DNA of 64,000 nucleotides, taken from Acidimangrovimonas sediminis. GTDB taxonomy: Bacteria > Pseudomonadota > Alphaproteobacteria > Rhodobacterales > Rhodobacteraceae. Position numbers and translations under genes: made by a program. Below are positions 60,835 through 64,000 of the stretch, piece by piece. The stretch's first letter is position 1; every line of letters begins with the position of its first letter. The stretch is taken from NCBI RefSeq assembly GCF_002871005.1, contig NZ_PHSN01000001.1, positions 310,001 through 374,000 on the forward strand. The letters are read 5' to 3'. The notes beneath the pieces are model-generated. The model was given only the letters and a program-made list of their open reading frames with translations, was not told the DNA's origin and made no database searches.

Positions 60835-62610
60835 CTAGAACGCCTCGGCGTCGAGCGCCATGACCGGATCCGCGCCGCTTTCGATCCGCGCGAGGTGCAT
60901 GGCGCAGGCCGGCAGCTGGCGGGCCATGTAGTAGCGCCCGGTGGCCAGCTTCGCCTCGTAGAAGTCGCGGTCCGAGGCACCGGCGTCGAGCGCCGCATGG
61001 GCGGCCTTCGCCATCCGCGTCCACATCAGGCCAAGGCAGACATGTCCCATCAGGTGCATGAAGTCGTAGGAGCCCGCCAGCGCCGCGTTCGGGTTCTTCA
61101 TGCCGTTCTGCATGAAGAACATCCCCGCCGCCTGAAGCTGCTTCGACGCGGCCTTGAGCGGGTCGGTGAAGCCCTTCATCCGCTCGTCACCGTCGTGCGC
61201 CTTGCACTCGGCCTTCACCATCTCGAAGAAGGCCATGACGTGCTTGCCGCCGTCGGCCGCCAGTTTCCGCCCCACGAGGTCGAGCGCCTGGATCCCGTTC
61301 GCGCCCTCGTAGATCATCGCGATCCGGGCGTCGCGGGCAAATTGCGACATGCCGCCTTCCTCGATGTAGCCGTGCCCGCCCCAGACCTGCTGGGCCTGCA
61401 CCGCGCCCTCGAACCCCTTGTCGGTGAGGAAGCCCTTGATCACCGGCGTCATCAGCGACACGAGGCCGTCGGCGTCCTTGTCGCCTGCGCGGTGGGCGCG
61501 GTCGATCAGGCTGGCGCCCCAGAAGGTGAAGGCGCGGGCGCCCTCGACGAACGACTTCTGGTCCATCAGCATGCGGCGCACGTCGGGGTGGACGATGATC
61601 GGGTCGGCGGCCTTATCGGGCTCCTTCGCGCCGGTCACGTCGCGGCCCTGCAGGCGGTCCTTGGCATAGGCCAGCGCGTTCTGGTACGCCGCCTCGGCCA
61701 CGGCGTAGCCCTGCAGGCCCACGCCCATCCGCGCCTCGTTCATCATGGTGAACATGTTGCGCATGCCCTTGTGCAGCTCTCCCACGAGCCAGCCCTTCGC
61801 GCCATCGTAGTTCATCACGCAGGTGGCGTTGGCGTGGATGCCCATCTTCTCCTCGATCTTGCCGACCGAAAGGGCGTTGCGGTCGCCGAGCGAGCCGTCC
61901 TCGTTCACCAGGAACTTCGGGACCACGAAGAGCGAGATGCCCTTGGTCCCCTCGCCGCCGCCGGGGGCTTTCGCCAGCACCAGGTGGATCACGTTGTCGG
62001 CCAGGTCATGGTCGCCCGCCGAGATGAAGATCTTCTGCCCTGTGATCAGGTAGGACCCGTCGTCCTGAGGTTCCGCCTTGGTGCGGATCTGGCCCAGGTC
62101 GGTGCCGCAATGCGGCTCGGTCAGGTTCATCGTGCCGGTCCAGTCGAGCGAGACCATCTTGGGCAGGTAGGTTTCCTTCTGCCCCTGCGAGCCGTGGGCC
62201 AGCAGCGCCGAGATCGCGCCGTGGGTCAGGCCTTGGTACATGTTGAACGCCATGTTGGCCGAGACGAAGATCTCGCCCACCGCGGTGCCCATCACGTAGG
62301 GCAGGTTCTGGCCCCCGAATTCCTCGGGCAGGTCGAGCCCGTTCCAGCCGCCTTCCTTCAGCGCCTCGAACGCCTCCTTGAAGCCCTTGGGCGTGGTCAC
62401 CACGCCGTTTTCCAGCCGGCAGCCCTCCTGGTCGCCTGACAGGTTCAGCGGCGCGAGCACGTCGGTCGCAAGCTTGCCGGCCTCGTCGAGGATCGCTCCG
62501 GTCATGTCGCGGTCGATGTCCGCATAGCCCGCGACGTCGCTCTCGGTGACGCGCAGCACGTCGTGAAGCAGAAACTGCATGTCCTTGGTGGGGGCAATGT
62601 AGACGGGCAT
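60835..62610 (-). CDS. Acyl-CoA dehydrogenase, DmdC-like (with C-terminal extension)
   Basis: A 591-residue acyl-CoA dehydrogenase of the long form. The N-terminal ~50 residues are the DUF5942-type cap ([19 protein letters not shown]). The FAD core has [20 protein letters not shown] and [12 protein letters not shown]. The catalytic Glu is in [16 protein letters not shown], followed by a C-terminal helical extension from about 470 ([17 protein letters not shown]). Such proteins include DmdC, which oxidises 3-methylmercaptopropionyl-CoA in DMSP breakdown, and general acyl-CoA enzymes. Without DmdA, DmdB or DmdD nearby, the DMSP role is only possible. ATG 62610 has GGGAGAG. It probably follows the MerR gene in one unit. 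Confidence 0.9.
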   Translation of the reverse strand: MPVYIAPTKDMQFLLHDVLRVTESDVAGYADIDRDMTGAILDEAGKLATDVLAPLNLSGDQEGCRLENGVVTTPKGFKEAFEALKEGGWNGLDLPEEFGGQNLPYVMGTAVGEIFVSANMAFNMYQGLTHGAISALLAHGSQGQKETYLPKMVSLDWTGTMNLTEPHCGTDLGQIRTKAEPQDDGSYLITGQKIFISAGDHDLADNVIHLVLAKAPGGGEGTKGISLFVVPKFLVNEDGSLGDRNALSVGKIEEKMGIHANATCVMNYDGAKGWLVGELHKGMRNMFTMMNEARMGVGLQGYAVAEAAYQNALAYAKDRLQGRDVTGAKEPDKAADPIIVHPDVRRMLMDQKSFVEGARAFTFWGASLIDRAHRAGDKDADGLVSLMTPVIKGFLTDKGFEGAVQAQQVWGGHGYIEEGGMSQFARDARIAMIYEGANGIQALDLVGRKLAADGGKHVMAFFEMVKAECKAHDGDERMKGFTDPLKAASKQLQAAGMFFMQNGMKNPNAALAGSYDFMHLMGHVCLGLMWTRMAKAAHAALDAGASDRDFYEAKLATGRYYMARQLPACAMHLARIESGADPVMALDAEAF

Positions 62611-62670
62611 TCGCTCTCTCTCCCTTCGTTCGCGGCACGCGAGGGGGCGTGCGGCTCGATCCTCTGTACC

Positions 62671-62788
62671 TCGCCCCGGAGGGGCGGTGCTTTTCTCGCC
62701 CCGGAGGGGCGGTGCCTGATGCGCCCGGAGGGGCGGTCTTTCGCGTGCCCCGCTGGGGCGGCGCTCGACTGGCGCCGGAGGGGGCGCT
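62671..62788. repeat. Cluster of five related palindromes
   Basis: CGCCCC-GGA-GGGGCG units at 62672-62686 and 62697-62711 (identical, including flanks TC...GTGC), then 62721-62736, 62747-62759 and 62772-62787 (diverged). Spacing is about 25 bp. They fill most of the 176 bp between the MerR stop and the DmdC-like start; the last overlaps the MerR stop codon. Confidence 0.8.
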
Positions 62789-63191
62789 ACTGGGCGGCGT
62801 CGCGGCTGGCGGCCCTGGCCAGTTCCTGTTCGCCCCACGACAACTGGTCGCGCAGTTCGGCAATCGCCTCGCCCAGCTCGGCCTGCTGACGCTCCATCTG
62901 CGCCAGACGCTCGCGCGCCTTCTCGACGGTGCGGGCCAGCTGCTCGGTCTGCACGCCGCTGCGGTCGTACATGTCCAGCAGCTGGCGGATATCCTCGAGC
63001 GAGAAGCCGAAGCGCTTGCCGCGCAGGATCAGCTTCAGTCGCCCGCGGTCCTGCCGCGTGAACAGCCGCTTCTGGCCGTCGCGGATCGGGAACAGCAGCT
63101 CCTTCGCCTCGTAGAACCGCAGGGTGCGCGGCGTCACCTCGAAGGAATCGCACATCTCGCGGATCGTCATCAGGTCTTCGTTCGTCGTCAT
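62787..63191 (-). CDS. MerR-family transcriptional regulator
   Basis: A 134-residue regulator. The helix-turn-helix is at about 8-30 ([29 protein letters not shown]), followed by the wing and a dimerisation coiled coil from about 80 to 125 ([31 protein letters not shown]). No cysteine ligands for metal are present. It belongs to the type found next to acyl-CoA dehydrogenase genes. About half of it matches the neighbouring MerR (TPRTLRFYE / TPRTLRYYE, RFGFSLE), so they are paralogues. ATG 63191 has GGGAGATGAATTG. Its target is probably the adjacent beta-oxidation genes and itself. Confidence 0.88.
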   Translation of the reverse strand: MTTNEDLMTIREMCDSFEVTPRTLRFYEAKELLFPIRDGQKRLFTRQDRGRLKLILRGKRFGFSLEDIRQLLDMYDRSGVQTEQLARTVEKARERLAQMERQQAELGEAIAELRDQLSWGEQELARAASRDAAQ

Positions 63192-63313
63192 CAATTCATC
63201 TCCCGGTCGCCCATTGTGGCATCGGCAGGTCGCCCTGTCCGGGCCGCGCTTGCAAAGGCAACCCTGGGTCTGGCCCGTGAGATGCAATCTAGGGCTGCAG
63301 TTTACAAGTGAAG

Positions 63314-63346
63314 TTGACGTTAGCGTAAAGATAACGTGACGTCACG
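63314..63346. promoter_or_regulatory. Operator-like palindromes between the two MerR genes
   Basis: TTGACG-TTAG-CGTAAA (63314-63329) is an imperfect palindrome of the size MerR dimers bind. CGTGACGTCACG (63335-63346) is a perfect 12-bp palindrome. They lie 120-155 bp above the first MerR start, in an AT-richer stretch (63300-63335) that probably also contains its promoter. Confidence 0.5.
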
Positions 63347-63382
63347 GCCGGGCTGACCGAACGTCAGCCGATTCCCGCCGGT

Positions 63383-63775
63383 TCAGGCCGGTTTGCGCGG
63401 TGCTCCTTCGGCAGCCAGCCGCCGGGTCTCCTCGCGCAGGGCGCGCAGGTCCTCGATCGTGGCATCCAGCTCGCGGCGCTGGGTTTCCAGCGCGGCCAGC
63501 TGGCGGTCGGCCATCTCGACGAACACCTCGAACTGCGGGACGGAGCCCTTCTCGTCGTAGAGCTCCAGCCACTGGCGCATTTCCTCGAGCGAGAAGCCGA
63601 AGCGCCGGCCGCGCATGATGAGGGTCATGCGCGCCACTTCGCGCGGGGTGTAGAAGCGCGCGCGGCCGTCGCGGATCGGAGAGAGTAGTTCGATGTATTC
63701 ATAGTAGCGAAGGGTGCGCGGGGTGACGTCGAACTTCGCACACATCTGCTTGAAACTGATCGGGGTATCGCCCAT
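63383..63775 (-). CDS. MerR-family transcriptional regulator (paralogue)
   Basis: A 130-residue regulator with the same layout as its neighbour: ISFKQMCAKFDVTPRTLRYYEYIELLSPI for DNA binding, RARFYTPREVARMTLIMRGRRFGFSLEEM, then a coiled coil (ADRQLAALETQRRELDATIEDLRALREE). No metal-binding cysteines. ATG 63775 has GGAGGCGGG. It is 192 bp from the other MerR gene on the same strand; tandem MerR paralogues suggest duplication with separate effectors, perhaps different acyl-CoAs. Confidence 0.88.
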   Translation of the reverse strand: MGDTPISFKQMCAKFDVTPRTLRYYEYIELLSPIRDGRARFYTPREVARMTLIMRGRRFGFSLEEMRQWLELYDEKGSVPQFEVFVEMADRQLAALETQRRELDATIEDLRALREETRRLAAEGAPRKPA

Positions 63776-63888
63776 GCCCGCCTCCGTGATCCGGCCATAA
63801 CCTAGGCCGGGCGCGCGGTGGGTTCAATGCAGCTGAGAGGCAGCTGAGGCGCAATCGAGGAGTGGCCGGACGGCAAGTGTGTCGGGCA

Positions 63889-63910
63889 GGGGGCGCTCGA
63901 ACGCACCTTG
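63889..63910 (-). repeat. Hairpin repeat family B, diverged copy 4
   Basis: On the minus strand AAGGTGCGTTCGAGCGCCCC, matching GGGTGCG-N6-CGCACCC with one stem mismatch. The rest of the end region (63776-64000) has a short direct repeat GCAGCTGAG (63830 and 63840) and no supported gene. Confidence 0.35.
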
Positions 63911-64000
63911 GGGGTCGGGGCGCATCGGGGCTTGCGGCGGGCGGCGCGGCACGCGAAGAACGGGGGGAAACAGCGGGAAGTGTGCGACATGACGGGCGGC

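Noticed and set aside
60835-62610. Naming this gene dmdC outright
   Set aside because: The family also contains general acyl-CoA dehydrogenases, and no other DMSP demethylation genes are present in the window.
62671-62788. Resemblance to a CRISPR array
   Set aside because: Repeats are only about 15 bp, spacing is about 10 bp, units are palindromes that diverge, and there are no cas genes.
1-64000. tRNA, rRNA, prophage or insertion-sequence genes
   Set aside because: No T-loop or acceptor-stem pairs, no rRNA blocks, and no transposase, integrase or phage structural motifs were found by eye on either strand. A dedicated tRNA search was not possible.

Overview
The window looks like the chromosome of a GC-rich alphaproteobacterium of the Rhodobacteraceae (Rhodobacterales). 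The grounds are an RpoE-ChrR pair, a fused-MrpAB antiporter locus, an ALDH16-type dehydrogenase beside deoC, an NDUFA12-MlaD-DUF2155-aat cluster, a DmdC-type acyl-CoA dehydrogenase, and dispersed intergenic repeats of a style I associate with this family. The content is chromosomal. I see no transposase, integrase, phage gene, rRNA, tRNA or CRISPR array.

Layout. 0-9 kb: the end of a DUF4153 membrane protein, a class V aminotransferase, a CX5R phosphatase, a DMT exporter, a GreA/GreB-type factor, and a deoC-ALDH16 operon. 9-15 kb: a six-gene Mrp (Mnh/Pha) Na+/H+ antiporter operon. 15-18.4 kb: a second DMT exporter and adenine deaminase. 18.5-23.3 kb: a five-gene operon (FAD oxidoreductase, DUF1365, cyclopropane-fatty-acid-synthase-like methyltransferase, DUF3833, SDR) behind a sigma-E-like promoter. 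23.6-31.5 kb: PmbA, an inositol-monophosphatase-family enzyme, a LysR regulator, a degenerate response regulator, Ada, an MltB-type transglycosylase and a glycosyltransferase. 31.5-37.6 kb: SMC, a GFA protein, a GNAT enzyme, and rpoE-chrR. 38-42.5 kb: a polyamine-type ABC transporter. 42.6-49 kb: SuhB-like phosphatase, NDUFA12, MlaD, DUF2155, Aat, a methyltransferase and accBC. 49.3-54.4 kb: preT-preA pyrimidine reduction with a RutR-like TetR regulator, and a sulfotransferase-like protein. 54.5-63.8 kb: a fatty-acid beta-oxidation region (FadB, cupin, FadA, GST, two acyl-CoA dehydrogenases) with two MerR regulators.

Links between genes. The most informative link is in the promoters. rpoE is preceded by TGATCC-N16-CGTA, and the lipid-modification operon 13 kb away by TGAACC-N16-CGTA with identical spacing, so that operon is probably part of the RpoE/ChrR (singlet-oxygen) regulon. 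In the beta-oxidation region the MerR genes sit beside TTGACG/CGTAA-type palindromes, and a related sequence lies upstream of the gst-fadA-cupin-fadB operon.

Unexplained structure. At least eleven copies of one intergenic element occur: a GC hairpin, then GGATATTT or GGAGTATTT, then a purine-rich AGAAGAAAGG tail. Two pairs of copies are inverted, and one pair now encodes the C-terminal tail of Ada. There is also a small family of GGGTGCG-N6-CGCACCC hairpins, a cluster of five palindromes between a MerR gene and the dmdC-like gene, a 14-bp minisatellite, and a 361-bp leader-like region with mutually exclusive stems and a 15-codon ORF. All positions and translations were read by eye. Family names come from recognised motifs, not from searches.
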